A stretch of 30,451 nucleotides of DNA, from the NCBI GenBank assembly GCA_018711085.1, contig DVIR01000065.1, positions 1 through 30,451 of the forward strand, read 5' to 3'. The stretch comes from Faeciplasma gallinarum. Lineage in GTDB: Bacteria; Bacillota; Clostridia; Oscillospirales; Ruminococcaceae. Shown here piece after piece: positions 7,423 through 15,803 of this stretch. The position numbers were made by a program, and so were the translations under genes. The stretch's first letter is position 1. Each line of letters opens with the position of its first letter. The notes beneath the pieces were generated by a model. It was not told the origin of the DNA. It saw nothing but the letters and a program-made list of their open reading frames with translations, and did no database searches.

Positions 7423-8805
7423 TCAGTTTCCTTCAAATATCTCATCAAGCCAGCCGTCATATGTCGGTATCCAGTCGCCGTCAGCGCCGAAGCCGTGCGG
7501 CATGTCGTCAAGCTGCAAGCGCTCAACCTCCACGCCCGCCTCCTGTGCGGCATCGGCATTTGCTAAAAACTGATCGTAAAACGGGTCGCGGGTTCCGTAG
7601 CAGTAAAACGTCGGCGGAAGGTCTCCCGAGCGCAAAAGCTCGACGTCTGTAGTTCCGACGCTGAGGCGTCCGTAAAACGAATAGATCATTCCGCACGCAG
7701 CCGCATCCGCGCTGACCGCGTCAAGCTCATCCGGCTCATAATCAGGGTCAAGCTCTGTCGGCTGAACATCCGAATCGTAGTTTAACAGCATTTCGCCGCA
7801 CAGTATTCCACCTGCCGAAAAGCCCATCACCGCAATGTCGTCAGGGTCTATGCCGTAATCCTGAGCATGCGCGCGCACGAATCTCACCGCCCTAGCCAGA
7901 TCAAGTGCGCCCTCCTGCTGAGTATACGGTCTTAATCGGTAGTCCACAACAAAGCTTTGGTATCCCAAGGCGCTAAGCTCGCGGGCCACGTCTGTGCCCT
8001 CCGGTATGTCGCTGCGAAACTGAAACGCTCCGCCGGGGCAGATAAGCACAGTGCCCTTTACATCTGTTCCGCTTGGGACGGGATAAAAGGTTATATAGGG
8101 CCTGAAATCAGGATCGTCAAAGTAATTTCCCGTGTTTGAAGTGTACACCGTCTGAGAGGGCATGTTGCCCTCCTCCCAAAGGTAAATTACCTGCTGCGCA
8201 TCGGGCGTGAGCTGAACGTTTGCCACCGTATCGCCGGCTTCGGGAAGTTCCGCAGACGCATTTATTCCCAGGTCATTTGCCCATGCCCTTATGTCCTCGT
8301 CTGACGTATCGGAGGACAGCATAAGCATTTCATCGCCCATCAGCGCGCCCGGCTGCAACCGAGAAACAGCGGAGTACAGATCTATTGACAAGAGCGCATC
8401 GCTGTCGCCGTTCCCCGTCACAAACATATAAATCGTTCGTGCTCCGAAGTCGTTCCGCTCCAAAAATTCCTCCGCCGACGCAGAAAGTCCGCCGTCCTGC
8501 GGCTCAAAGCCCAAAAATACATATTGATAGTTGTCAGCCGAAAGCTCGCTGTCATCGCCTATGGCTGTGATGTCCGCCGAAAGCGCGTCGGCGATTATCT
8601 CGGCGGCGCGGGAAATATCCCCGCTGCCCGATTCATATGCCACCAAAGCTCTTCCGGTCTTTGTTTTCGGCTCTTCATCCGCAGACGATTGCTGCGAGTC
8701 GGCATTGCCGACATCCAAAGCAAAGTGTCCGGCATCCTCCGATCCGCATCAGAAGAGCATGCACAAAACCGCGGCAGCCATCAAGACGCATAATATTCTT
8801 TTCAA
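7423..8805 (-). CDS. Lipoprotein with a flavodoxin-like domain fused to an alpha/beta-hydrolase; in-frame TGA in the signal peptide
   Basis: From the TTG at 8805, behind a GGGGGA site, the frame gives a lipoprotein signal (KRILCVLMAAAVLCMLF-stop-CGSEDAG). A TGA at 8749-8751 stands immediately before the lipobox Cys, where Gly, Ala or Ser is expected; GGA to TGA would be one change. The rest is open to the stop at 7423. After a Ser/Asp/Glu linker comes a flavodoxin-like domain whose phosphate loop is degenerate (YESGSGDIS against YFSATGNTE in the next gene upstream). A carbohydrate-esterase-like alpha/beta hydrolase follows, with CPGGAF oxyanion loop, GFSAGG nucleophile, GTRDPF acid and PHGFG histidine. 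As read, the esterase could only be made without its export signal, from an internal start such as TTG 8718. It sits fourth in the six-gene operon. Confidence 0.8.
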
Positions 8806-8822
8806 AGTTATCCCCCGTTTTC

Positions 8823-9485
8823 TCACAGGTCAAGACCGTCTATCCACTCCTGAATATCGTCCTCGCTCACGTTAGACCTGAAGCGTGTACCGTCAAGCCA
8901 GTTGCCCGTTCCCGCCATATCCGCAAGAAGCTCCGCACTTTCTCCCACGCCGGAGCTTGCCGACGTGCAGAACGGAACTACCGTCTTACCTGTAAAGTCG
9001 TTGGCCTTTATAAATGTGTCAACCGGCCATGCGGCTATTCCCCACCAGATGGGGTATCCGACAAACACCGTATCATAGCTGTCCCAGTTTTCAACGGTTG
9101 CCGACACCAGCTCGACATCTCTAAGCGACTCGTCGTCATGCTCCCTTGAGACGCGGCTGTCGTCGTTGCCGTAGTTGAGATCTGCGCTTGTATACGGCTC
9201 GGCAGGCTCAAGCTCGAACAAATCACCGCCGGTTATCTCGGCGATATACTGTGCGGCCTGCTCGGTATTTCCGGTTGCGGAGAAGTATACAACCAGCGTT
9301 CCGCCCTCGGTCTGCGTGTCGTTGTCATCTGCCTGCGCATCATCGGCGGTTTCATCCGAAGATGAATCGGGCGACTGCTGCGCGGCGGTCTGCACGGGGT
9401 CGGTGTCAGGGCTTGCGCATCCCGCAAAGCTCAGCGCCGTTACAAGGCACAAAACGCTTAAAATCAATGCTGCGAATCTCTTCAT
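8823..9485 (-). CDS. Lipoprotein flavodoxin
   Basis: A 220-residue flavodoxin-fold protein exported as a lipoprotein. The signal peptide ends in LSFAGC (Cys23), followed by an acidic, Asp/Gln/Thr-rich linker of about 35 residues. The FMN phosphate loop SATGNTEQ is at about residues 69-76, and the mid-protein YPIWWGIAAWP segment (long-chain, flavin-stacking) and TSASSGVGES loop match flavodoxin_4-type proteins. The start has an AAAGGAG site. Flavodoxins normally act in the cytosol; here the anchor puts a probable FMN protein on the outer membrane face, as seen in some gut Firmicutes. Its electron partners are unknown. It is third in the operon, 17 bases before the flavodoxin-like/esterase fusion. 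Confidence 0.9.
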   Translation of the reverse strand: MKRFAALILSVLCLVTALSFAGCASPDTDPVQTAAQQSPDSSSDETADDAQADDNDTQTEGGTLVVYFSATGNTEQAAQYIAEITGGDLFELEPAEPYTSADLNYGNDDSRVSREHDDESLRDVELVSATVENWDSYDTVFVGYPIWWGIAAWPVDTFIKANDFTGKTVVPFCTSASSGVGESAELLADMAGTGNWLDGTRFRSNVSEDDIQEWIDGLDL

Positions 9486-9538
9486 ATCAATTATCTCCTT
9501 TCAGGTCTTTGAGCTGTTGCCATTAAGCGGCGATCTGC

Positions 9539-10702
9539 TCAATAGCAGCGCTTTAATATTTCATAAATCTCATCGTGTGTGAGAGGCTTATAGCTGCCCT
9601 GCGAAATTCCGCAGGAGTATGCGATTTCCTTGAGCTTATCCCGCTCTGCGCCAAGCTCGCTCAGGGTCGTGGGGAGTCTTAACTCCTTTACAAACTCGCA
9701 AAGCGCATCTATGCCGGCTGCGGCAAGCTCGTCATCGGTTTTATCGCCGCGAGGTATTCCCCACACGTTTTGTGCAAAGCGCACGAACTTCGGCAAGCCG
9801 TATTTGTAAATATAGCGGTAGTAAGCGGGCTGAATCACCGCCAAGCCGCAGCCGTGGTTGCAGTTTGTATACGCGCCGAGCTGATGCTCAATGTTATGGC
9901 ACTCAAAGTCGCACTTTTTGCCCATCTTTATAAGGCGGTTTTCGGCAAGGGTGGAGTCCCACATGAGGTTTGAACGTGCGGTATAGTCTTCAGGATTTTT
10001 AAGCGCAGCCCGCAGGTTTCGCAGTACGCTGCGCATGAGCGCCTCCATGATGTCGTCAGACACGTTGTCGTCGTTCGGCTCGCTGAAATACGTCTCCATG
10101 ATGTGGCTCAGGGTGTCGAATCCTCCAGACGCCGTTTGCATTTTCGGCACAGAGAAAGTATACGTCGGATCCATCAAAGCAAACTTCGGATTGAGCGCAG
10201 GATAATCGCGTCCGGTCTTTATGTGCTTGTCCTCGTTTGTTATCACCGCTCCGCCGTTGCACTCACTTCCCGTGCCAGAGACGGTGACTATGACTCCCAA
10301 AGGCAGCGGATCAAAATCCACAACGCCCGCTCTTGACCAAAAGTCATCCCATATGTCGCCATGATATTTTGCGGCAAGCGAAACAGCCTTGCAGCAGTCC
10401 ATTACGCTGCCGCCGCCCACCGCCAAAATCATATCCGCGCCGCATTCTTTTGCAAGAGCAGCGCCCTCGAGAACTTTTTTGAAGGTCGGGTTCGACATTA
10501 TGCCGCTGAACTCTGCAACCGTCTTGCCCGCGTCTTTCAGCACGCCTGTTATCTCGTCATAGATGCCGTTTTTTCTTATCGAACCTCCGCCGTATGCAAG
10601 CATCACCGTGTCGGCTTTCTCGGTCAGTGCAGCAAGGTATTCTCTTACGCATCCCCTGCCGAAATACACTTTGGTGCTGTTTTGAAAGATAAAATTGTTC
10701 AT
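9539..10702 (-). CDS. Iron-type alcohol dehydrogenase, YqhD/BDH subfamily
   Basis: An NAD(P)H-dependent alcohol/aldehyde oxidoreductase of 387 residues, the usual length. The N-terminus (NNFIFQNSTKVYFGRG) is typical of the YqhD/butanol dehydrogenase branch. GGGS motifs lie at about 38-41 and 96-99. Metal ligands are visible as Asp196 and His200 (FDTLSH), His273 (IEHQLGAY) and His283 (CNHGCG). These enzymes use Fe or Zn and commonly reduce aldehydes such as butyraldehyde, furfural or methylglyoxal. The start at 10702 is preceded by GAAGGGA. It is second in the operon. Together with the DkgA-like reductase at the operon end it resembles the enterobacterial yqhD-dkgA pair; that parallel is an inference. 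Confidence 0.93.
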   Translation of the reverse strand: MNNFIFQNSTKVYFGRGCVREYLAALTEKADTVMLAYGGGSIRKNGIYDEITGVLKDAGKTVAEFSGIMSNPTFKKVLEGAALAKECGADMILAVGGGSVMDCCKAVSLAAKYHGDIWDDFWSRAGVVDFDPLPLGVIVTVSGTGSECNGGAVITNEDKHIKTGRDYPALNPKFALMDPTYTFSVPKMQTASGGFDTLSHIMETYFSEPNDDNVSDDIMEALMRSVLRNLRAALKNPEDYTARSNLMWDSTLAENRLIKMGKKCDFECHNIEHQLGAYTNCNHGCGLAVIQPAYYRYIYKYGLPKFVRFAQNVWGIPRGDKTDDELAAAGIDALCEFVKELRLPTTLSELGAERDKLKEIAYSCGISQGSYKPLTHDEIYEILKRCY

Positions 10703-10762
10703 GCGCTTACTTCCCTTCGTAAAAATATATCTTATGTTTGCATGCAGTGCATGCCGTGCGTT

Positions 10763-11743
10763 TTAATCCATCTGTTCTTCCCAAAAATCTATCGCATCGT
10801 ATATCCAGCCCTCCGCCTCTGTTCCGGTTCCGAGTCCGAAACCGTGTGACAGGTTCGGATAACAGTGAAACTCTGTCGGTATGCCTAAGTCGCTCAGCGC
10901 ATCTATGCGGCGCTCCATCGTTTTCCAATATGCTATGCTGTCCTTTTCTCCCACACATGCATACGTCGGCGGGTCGTTTTCGGTGTAATCGCTGTGGCCG
11001 GTATACTGCATTATGACAGCCGAAGGTCTTGGGAGGTCATCGCCGCCGTATGCCGCCGTGCCGTATGAGCCTAGCCACGCCGCCATGCGTGCCCCCGCAG
11101 AGCCGCCCCACAGTGAATAGCAGTCCGTGTCCACCTCAAGCTCCTCTGCGTTTTCAAAGATAAAGCTTATCGCCCTTGCCAGATCCTCGCACGCCGTCTG
11201 CGCGCCGGGGCGATATATAAGCGCAAAGGCGTTGTAGCCTTGTTTTGAAAGCTCGAGCGCATGCGGGAAGCTGTCCTGCATCGCTCCCACATATGCAAAC
11301 CCTCCGCCGGCATTGCACACGGCAAACTTTTCATTCGGCTCGCCCTTGAAAAAGAACAGCCCCGTGTCCTCCTTTTCGGGATCCTCGGCCTTTTCCTCGT
11401 CGGTGTATATGTCGTAAAAAATCGTCTCGCCGTCATTTGCACGCTGCCAAAGGGTGTTTACAATCTCCACGGTTTCGTTCGGGTCTATGTTGTTATACCA
11501 TGTGAGCTGCAAATCCTCCAATGTATCGCCGCTCATGTATCTGTCGTTTGTGGGAAACAAAAGCCTGCCGCAGTCCCCGAAAAAAGGGTCGGAAATGACA
11601 TCCGAGATGGCGTCGGACAAATTAAATCTCCCCGACGTTTCGCCCTCAGACGACGTACCCGTGTCTGCGCTGCCGCTTTTGACTTTATCGCATCCGCTGA
11701 AAATCATCAAAACAACCAGCCACACAACAAACCCTTTTTTCAT
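10763..11743 (-). CDS. Lipoprotein alpha/beta-hydrolase (esterase)
   Basis: A 326-residue exported esterase. The signal ends MIFSGC with the lipidated Cys18. The hydrolase domain starts around residue 75; the oxyanion loop is CNAGGGFAYV, the nucleophile Ser215 in GGSAG, the acid Asp268 in GEKDS, and the histidine His300 in LSHGFG. It is related to the esterase part of the fusion gene at 7423-8805 (same triad context) but has no flavodoxin domain. It is the first gene of the operon, starting about 20 bases after the predicted transcription start from the promoter at 11772-11800. Likely substrates are acyl or aryl esters outside the cell; not determined. A TGCA-rich spacer of 60 bases separates it from the alcohol dehydrogenase gene. 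Confidence 0.87.
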   Translation of the reverse strand: MKKGFVVWLVVLMIFSGCDKVKSGSADTGTSSEGETSGRFNLSDAISDVISDPFFGDCGRLLFPTNDRYMSGDTLEDLQLTWYNNIDPNETVEIVNTLWQRANDGETIFYDIYTDEEKAEDPEKEDTGLFFFKGEPNEKFAVCNAGGGFAYVGAMQDSFPHALELSKQGYNAFALIYRPGAQTACEDLARAISFIFENAEELEVDTDCYSLWGGSAGARMAAWLGSYGTAAYGGDDLPRPSAVIMQYTGHSDYTENDPPTYACVGEKDSIAYWKTMERRIDALSDLGIPTEFHCYPNLSHGFGLGTGTEAEGWIYDAIDFWEEQMD

Positions 11744-11771
11744 TCACCTGCCCCCTTCTTTGTTCAATTAC

Positions 11772-11800
11772 ATTATAAAAAAATCGAGACCTCGTGTGAA
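11772..11800 (-). promoter_or_regulatory. Promoter of the six-gene oxidoreductase/esterase operon
   Basis: On the minus strand TTCACA (11795-11800) and a perfect TATAAT (11772-11777) are 17 bases apart. The -35 lies in the loop of the LysR terminator and the spacer covers its 3' arm, so terminator and promoter occupy the same DNA on the same strand. Confidence 0.6.
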
Positions 11801-11810
11801 GTCTCGATTT
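11774..11810 (-). terminator. Terminator of the LysR-type gene
   Basis: A perfect 10-bp stem (11781-11790 with 11801-11810) with a 10-base loop is followed on the minus strand by a run of seven Ts. It lies about 30 bases after the LysR stop. Confidence 0.87.
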
Positions 11811-11840
11811 GTTATGTGCTATTAACTTTAGGGTTATAAC

Positions 11841-12735
11841 TCATTGATTGACTGCATTTTTAACCGCATCAAGCAGCTGCTTTACCACATCCGACGGTTC
11901 GGGAGAGTGAAGCAGGCCATAAGGTATGGTATATCCCCAGTCAACCGGCAGGATTTTCAGCAGCGGGTGAACATACTGCCACTTTGCAACCGCCATGAGA
12001 ACGCAGTTGTTGTTTTCGCATTGGTTGAACGCGTTTACGTCGTAAAAGTCAAAATCTATTATCTGAATTTGGGGGTGGTTCTTCCAGATATCATCTCTGA
12101 GCATGTCTACATAGTGGCTCCAGCCGCGGCGCATGAGCATGAGCTTTTCGCCGCTCAGGTCGCTGAAGGTGAGCATGTCCTTTTTGGCAAGCCTGTGATG
12201 AACGGAAACCGCGCAGCATATGGGTTCGCGCGATATTTCAAGTCCTGCGCAGTGCCGAAGGTTTAGCATCGTGCCGTCGAATATGCCTGCAACGACGTCT
12301 ATATTCTGCCCGAGGTTGCCAAGTATCTCTCTTGCGTTTTCGGGGGTATTGTCAAACGGCACAAGCTGAAATTTTATCTTCGGGCACTGCTCCTGAAGCT
12401 CAGGCCACAAATCCACAAGCACCTGAGCCGGAGTCATCGGAGAGGTTCCTATGCGGATTATGTCGTCGCTGTTTTTCATGGCGTTCTTAGCGCGTGTGAC
12501 AGAGTCCTTGCAATATTGAATGATGTATCTGGCGTCCTGGGCCAAAGACTTGCCGGCATCGGTAAGCTCAAGCCCGCGGTGAGTGCGCACAAAAAGCTGC
12601 AAGCCCAGCTTGTCCTCAAGCAAGTTTATCCTGCTTTATCACCGCAGGGGGTGATATATAGAGCATCTGAGCCGCCTTGTTAAAGCTTTTGCACTCAGCT
12701 ACACACAAAAACGTCTCAAGCTGCGGGTTGTACAT
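11841..12735 (-). pseudogene. LysR-type regulator with a single-base frameshift
   Basis: The N-terminal helix-turn-helix is in one frame (from ATG 12735: YNPQLETFLCVAECKSFNKAA and YISPPAVIKQ) and the remainder in another (LLEDKLGLQLFVRTHRGLELT onward, with the usual LysR substrate-binding domain to 11841). The two join if one base of the CAGG at 12630-12633 is removed, restoring VIKQ-INLLEDKLG as in intact LysR proteins. The lesion is therefore an extra G/C at about 12630-12631. Restored, the protein would be about 297 residues, normal for the family. As read it would yield only a short HTH fragment. Promoter at 12804-12832; terminator at 11774-11810. It lies immediately upstream of the oxidoreductase operon, the usual place for its regulator. 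It may be a real mutation or an assembly error. Confidence 0.87.
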
Positions 12736-12803
12736 ATGCACGCCGTCCCTTCGTAGCGTCCGGCGCCCGCTCAAAGGCGAGCCGCAAAGCCGCTTTTTAC
12801 ACA

Positions 12804-12832
12804 ATTATATCCCGCGTGCGGCGTTCTTTCAA
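12804..12832 (-). promoter_or_regulatory. Promoter of the LysR-type gene
   Basis: On the minus strand TTGAAA (12827-12832) and TATAAT (12804-12809) are separated by 17 bases, in the gap after the ABC operon and about 70 bases before the LysR start. Confidence 0.75.
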
Positions 12833-12854
12833 GCCTTTATCTGAAAATCAGCGG

Positions 12855-13637
12855 CTACCCCCAAAATTCAAGGCTTTTTCTCATAAAACCAGCCACGTCC
12901 GCGTTGTACACCCTTGCAAGCGTGCTGCTCTTTAAAACCTCGCATATGTCCCCGTCGGCGGCGATTTTTCCGCCGTCAATCAAAATCGCGCGCTCAAACA
13001 GCATAGGGCAGAAATTCAGCTCGTGAATCACACCTATAACCGTTTTTTCCTGCGACTTTTGTTCAGCCCATTCGTTTATGAGCTTTACAAGCGTGGCTTG
13101 GTAGGATATGTCAAGGTGGTTGAGCGGCTCGTCAAGCAAGATGACGCTCGGCTCCTGAGCAAAAGTCCTCGCCAAAAGAACTCGCTGAAGCTGACCTCCG
13201 GAAAGCTCCGTCACGGGCTTATGCATGATCTCGCGAAGTCCCAGCTTGTCTATGTATTTCATCACCTGTGCCGAATCGTCGGCGGCGGGCGAAAATACGC
13301 TTTTTCTTCTCACATACCTGCCCATTGCCACGGTGTCATACACCGTGTAGCCGAAATAAACCTGCGACAGCTGAGAAAACATCGCTATATTTTGGGACAG
13401 CTCTTTTCTTGAGTAGCTTTTTATCTCCCTGCCCATGAGCTTTGCGCTGCCTCGGTATGAAATTATCCCCGCCAGCGCCCTCAAAAGCGTTGTCTTTCCG
13501 CTGCCGTTCGGCCCCAGTATGCAAAGCTTCTGACCTCTGAGCACATCAAACGACAGATCCTTTACAACATCGTCGCCGCCATACGAGCAGCACAATGATT
13601 TAAGGCTCAAAACGCATTCCGCGCTATCGTTTTGCAT
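12855..13637 (-). CDS. ABC transporter ATPase, FecE/BtuD type (corrinoid or iron-complex uptake)
   Basis: The 260-residue cytoplasmic ATPase of an importer. Walker A GPNGSGKTT is at 42-50, the signature LSGGQ at 144-148, Walker B VILLDEP at 164-170, and the switch histidine is in VIHELN. The sequence matches the iron-siderophore/heme/cobalamin importer ATPases. Its ATG lies inside the 3' end of the permease gene (14-base overlap), a typical coupled arrangement. Stop is TAG. Because the operon is headed by a cobalamin riboswitch, cobalamin or a related corrinoid is the most likely cargo. Confidence 0.92.
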   Translation of the reverse strand: MQNDSAECVLSLKSLCCSYGGDDVVKDLSFDVLRGQKLCILGPNGSGKTTLLRALAGIISYRGSAKLMGREIKSYSRKELSQNIAMFSQLSQVYFGYTVYDTVAMGRYVRRKSVFSPAADDSAQVMKYIDKLGLREIMHKPVTELSGGQLQRVLLARTFAQEPSVILLDEPLNHLDISYQATLVKLINEWAEQKSQEKTVIGVIHELNFCPMLFERAILIDGGKIAADGDICEVLKSSTLARVYNADVAGFMRKSLEFWG

Positions 13638-14691
13638 GGCTGCCCCTCCTTTTTATCCCCAGGCGCGAGAAGTAGACGTATGCAAAGAACGGCGCGCCTA
13701 TAAACGCTGTCACTGCACCCACCGGAAGTTCCATCGGCGACATGAGCGTCCTTGCCGCAAGATCCGCAATGACCATAAAGCTGCCGCCTATCAGCGCCGA
13801 TATCACAAGCAGATATTTGTGCTTAGGGGAGAACAACCGCCTTGCAACATGCGGCGCGATCAGGTCAACAAAGCCTATCACTCCGGCAAACGAAACGGCT
13901 GTGCTTGTCATAATGGCGGTGAGTATCAAAAGCGCCCACTTGATTTTAGCAGCGTTTACGCCCATAGAAAGCGCAGACTCGTCCGAAAATGAAAGTATGT
14001 CAAGCTCCCTGTGGCAAAAAAGCGTTCCCGCGACACACAAAACTGTCACGACAAGCAGCACCGCAACCGGCTCCCAGCCCTTAGAGCCGAAAGAGCCCAT
14101 CTGCCAGCGCATCAAAACCGTCATCTTGTCCTTTGAGGTTCCCGCGACAAGGGTAAACACAGCCGACAGGAACAAAGACATGACCATTCCGAGCAGGACT
14201 ATTGTAGTCGAGCCGACGTTTTTATCTATGCGTGAGCATATTGCCACGCACACCAGCACGGTGAGTATGCCGAACGCAGTTCCGACGGCAGCCAAAGACA
14301 TCTGCTGCGCTATCGGGAGAGATATGCCCAGGACGGTTACGATTGCCGCGCCGACAGATGCTCCGGATGAAACACCCAAAGTATACGGCGAGGCAAGCGG
14401 GTTATGCAAAACCGACTGTGTCACCGCGCCGCCGACGGACATTGCCGCGCCGGTCAAAAACGCGAGCAAAACCCTCGGCATGCGTATGCCCCATATGATC
14501 ACGGACGAGGTGTCCTGCGGGTTTGTGAATATGATTTTTAAGGTGTTCAAAAAGTCTATTCCGACGCTTCCTACGGAAATCCCGATGAGCACAATCAGCG
14601 CCGACACGGGGATGAGTACGGCTATAGCCGCTTTAGAGCGCCTGTCTGCCGAATCAGCCGTTGTACTTGCTTTGCGCATCTGAAATTGCAT
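13624..14691 (-). CDS. ABC transporter permease, FecCD/BtuC type
   Basis: A polytopic inner-membrane permease of 355 residues with about nine or ten hydrophobic helices. Family marks include RMPRVLLAFLTGAAMSVGGAV, NPLASPYTLGVSSGASVGAA and, near the C-terminus, GVIGFVDLIAPHVARRL, the cytoplasmic coupling region that contacts the ATPase. The start is uncertain: ATG 14691 and ATG 14679 both overlap the 3' end of the binding-protein gene by 38 or 26 bases, with no strong separate ribosome binding site, so translation is probably coupled. It functions as a homodimer with the binding protein and ATPase encoded either side. Confidence 0.92.
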   Translation of the reverse strand: MQFQMRKASTTADSADRRSKAAIAVLIPVSALIVLIGISVGSVGIDFLNTLKIIFTNPQDTSSVIIWGIRMPRVLLAFLTGAAMSVGGAVTQSVLHNPLASPYTLGVSSGASVGAAIVTVLGISLPIAQQMSLAAVGTAFGILTVLVCVAICSRIDKNVGSTTIVLLGMVMSLFLSAVFTLVAGTSKDKMTVLMRWQMGSFGSKGWEPVAVLLVVTVLCVAGTLFCHRELDILSFSDESALSMGVNAAKIKWALLILTAIMTSTAVSFAGVIGFVDLIAPHVARRLFSPKHKYLLVISALIGGSFMVIADLAARTLMSPMELPVGAVTAFIGAPFFAYVYFSRLGIKRRGSHAKR

Positions 14692-15595
14692 TTGAAATCT
14701 GCTCTATGGCTATAACTATGTTCTGCGAACCTCTTGACGAGGCGTTTGCATCTACGCTGTACACGCAGGAGTTTTTAACAGCCTTCAGCACGTCCCATCC
14801 GGCGCGGGAGTATATCTCGTTAAAGTCGTATCCGTCATACATGACATTCGTTATTATGACGTCCGGATCAGCAGCTATTACCGATTCCTCGGTATTCGAG
14901 ATCCAGCCGGCCTGGTCGGCGTAGATGTTTCTTCCGCCGCATATTGATATTATCTCGTCGAGATACGTCTGACTTCCGAACGAATAAAGCCACGGTGCAG
15001 CGGATATTTCAAAGTAAACGGACAGCTCGCCGCCATAGCTTTCAGCCGCTGCATATGCATCCTCGACTGCGCTGTCTATCGACTCAATCAAAGCGTTTGC
15101 CGCATCCGGTGCGCCTATGTTATTTGCAATCGTCGTTATATTGTCCTTTATGCCCTGTATGCTCTCGGCTGTGGGTATGTATATCACGTTCACGCCCGCA
15201 TCGCTGAGCACGCTGTATGGGTTGGCTGTTCCGTCTGTGCTTGATCCGCTGACAAACACCAAGTCGGGTTCAAGCGAAATTATCGTCTCCACGTCGGGGT
15301 TGGTGTAGTCAAGTGTGCACACCTCGTCATCGACATCCCCTATACCTAAAGAATACGTATCGGCAATAACTATATTTGCGGAATAGCCCAGGCCGTCAAG
15401 GATTTCCGTGATATCCGCCGCGGTGGACACAAGCGCTAAGCTTGATACACTCTCGTCCTCGGTTAATACTTCATCGACTGCCTCTGTTACCTCGTTTGTA
15501 CCCGTTACATCCTGCGTGTCGCTGTCGGCGCATGCGCAAAGCGAAAGAGCCATAATCAGCGCCAGAACGGACGAAAGTATCTTTTTAATTTTCAT
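14654..15595 (-). CDS. ABC transporter substrate-binding lipoprotein (BtuF/FhuD type)
   Basis: A 313-residue lipoprotein. Signal and lipobox are LSLCAC with Cys22. The mature part has the two-lobe class III binding-protein pattern: VSTAADITEILDGLG at the start of the N-lobe, the EPDLVFVSG strand, the long linker helix with IESIDSAVEDAYAAAE, and DVIITNV in the C-lobe. Class III proteins bind cobalamin, heme or ferric siderophores. The upstream cobalamin riboswitch points to a corrinoid. It is the first gene of the three-gene operon, with a strong GAGGAG before the ATG. Confidence 0.9.
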   Translation of the reverse strand: MKIKKILSSVLALIMALSLCACADSDTQDVTGTNEVTEAVDEVLTEDESVSSLALVSTAADITEILDGLGYSANIVIADTYSLGIGDVDDEVCTLDYTNPDVETIISLEPDLVFVSGSSTDGTANPYSVLSDAGVNVIYIPTAESIQGIKDNITTIANNIGAPDAANALIESIDSAVEDAYAAAESYGGELSVYFEISAAPWLYSFGSQTYLDEIISICGGRNIYADQAGWISNTEESVIAADPDVIITNVMYDGYDFNEIYSRAGWDVLKAVKNSCVYSVDANASSRGSQNIVIAIEQISNAISDAQSKYNG

Positions 15596-15633
15596 GTTAA
15601 TCTCCTCATTTCAGTGCATATTGCGTATTTTTA

Positions 15634-15679
15634 AAATAAAAAGTCCGTCCTCATCACGGATGTGACACAGGGGACGGGC
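15634..15679 (-). terminator. Riboswitch-controlled terminator
   Basis: CCGTCC (15672-15677, minus strand reading) pairs with GGACGG (15645-15650), with an inner GTCAC/GTGAT stem, followed on the minus strand by TTTTTATTTT. It lies between the cobalamin riboswitch and the binding-protein gene, the expected place for ligand-dependent attenuation. Confidence 0.75.
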
Positions 15680-15803
15680 ATTTACGCAGTACAAACCACA
15701 GCGTCCCGCAAAAGCGCACGCCGGTGGTTTGCACAGCAGTTAAGTCCCCTTTTTACCTGAGGGTCTTTTCCACGCAGCTCGGCTTTAAACGCCTTGCCGC
15801 GAA

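Noticed and set aside
5486..8751. Selenocysteine insertion at the in-frame TGA codons
   Set aside because: No convincing stem-loop of SECIS type directly after the TGA at 5486, 8749 or 24064, and neither family is a known selenoprotein.
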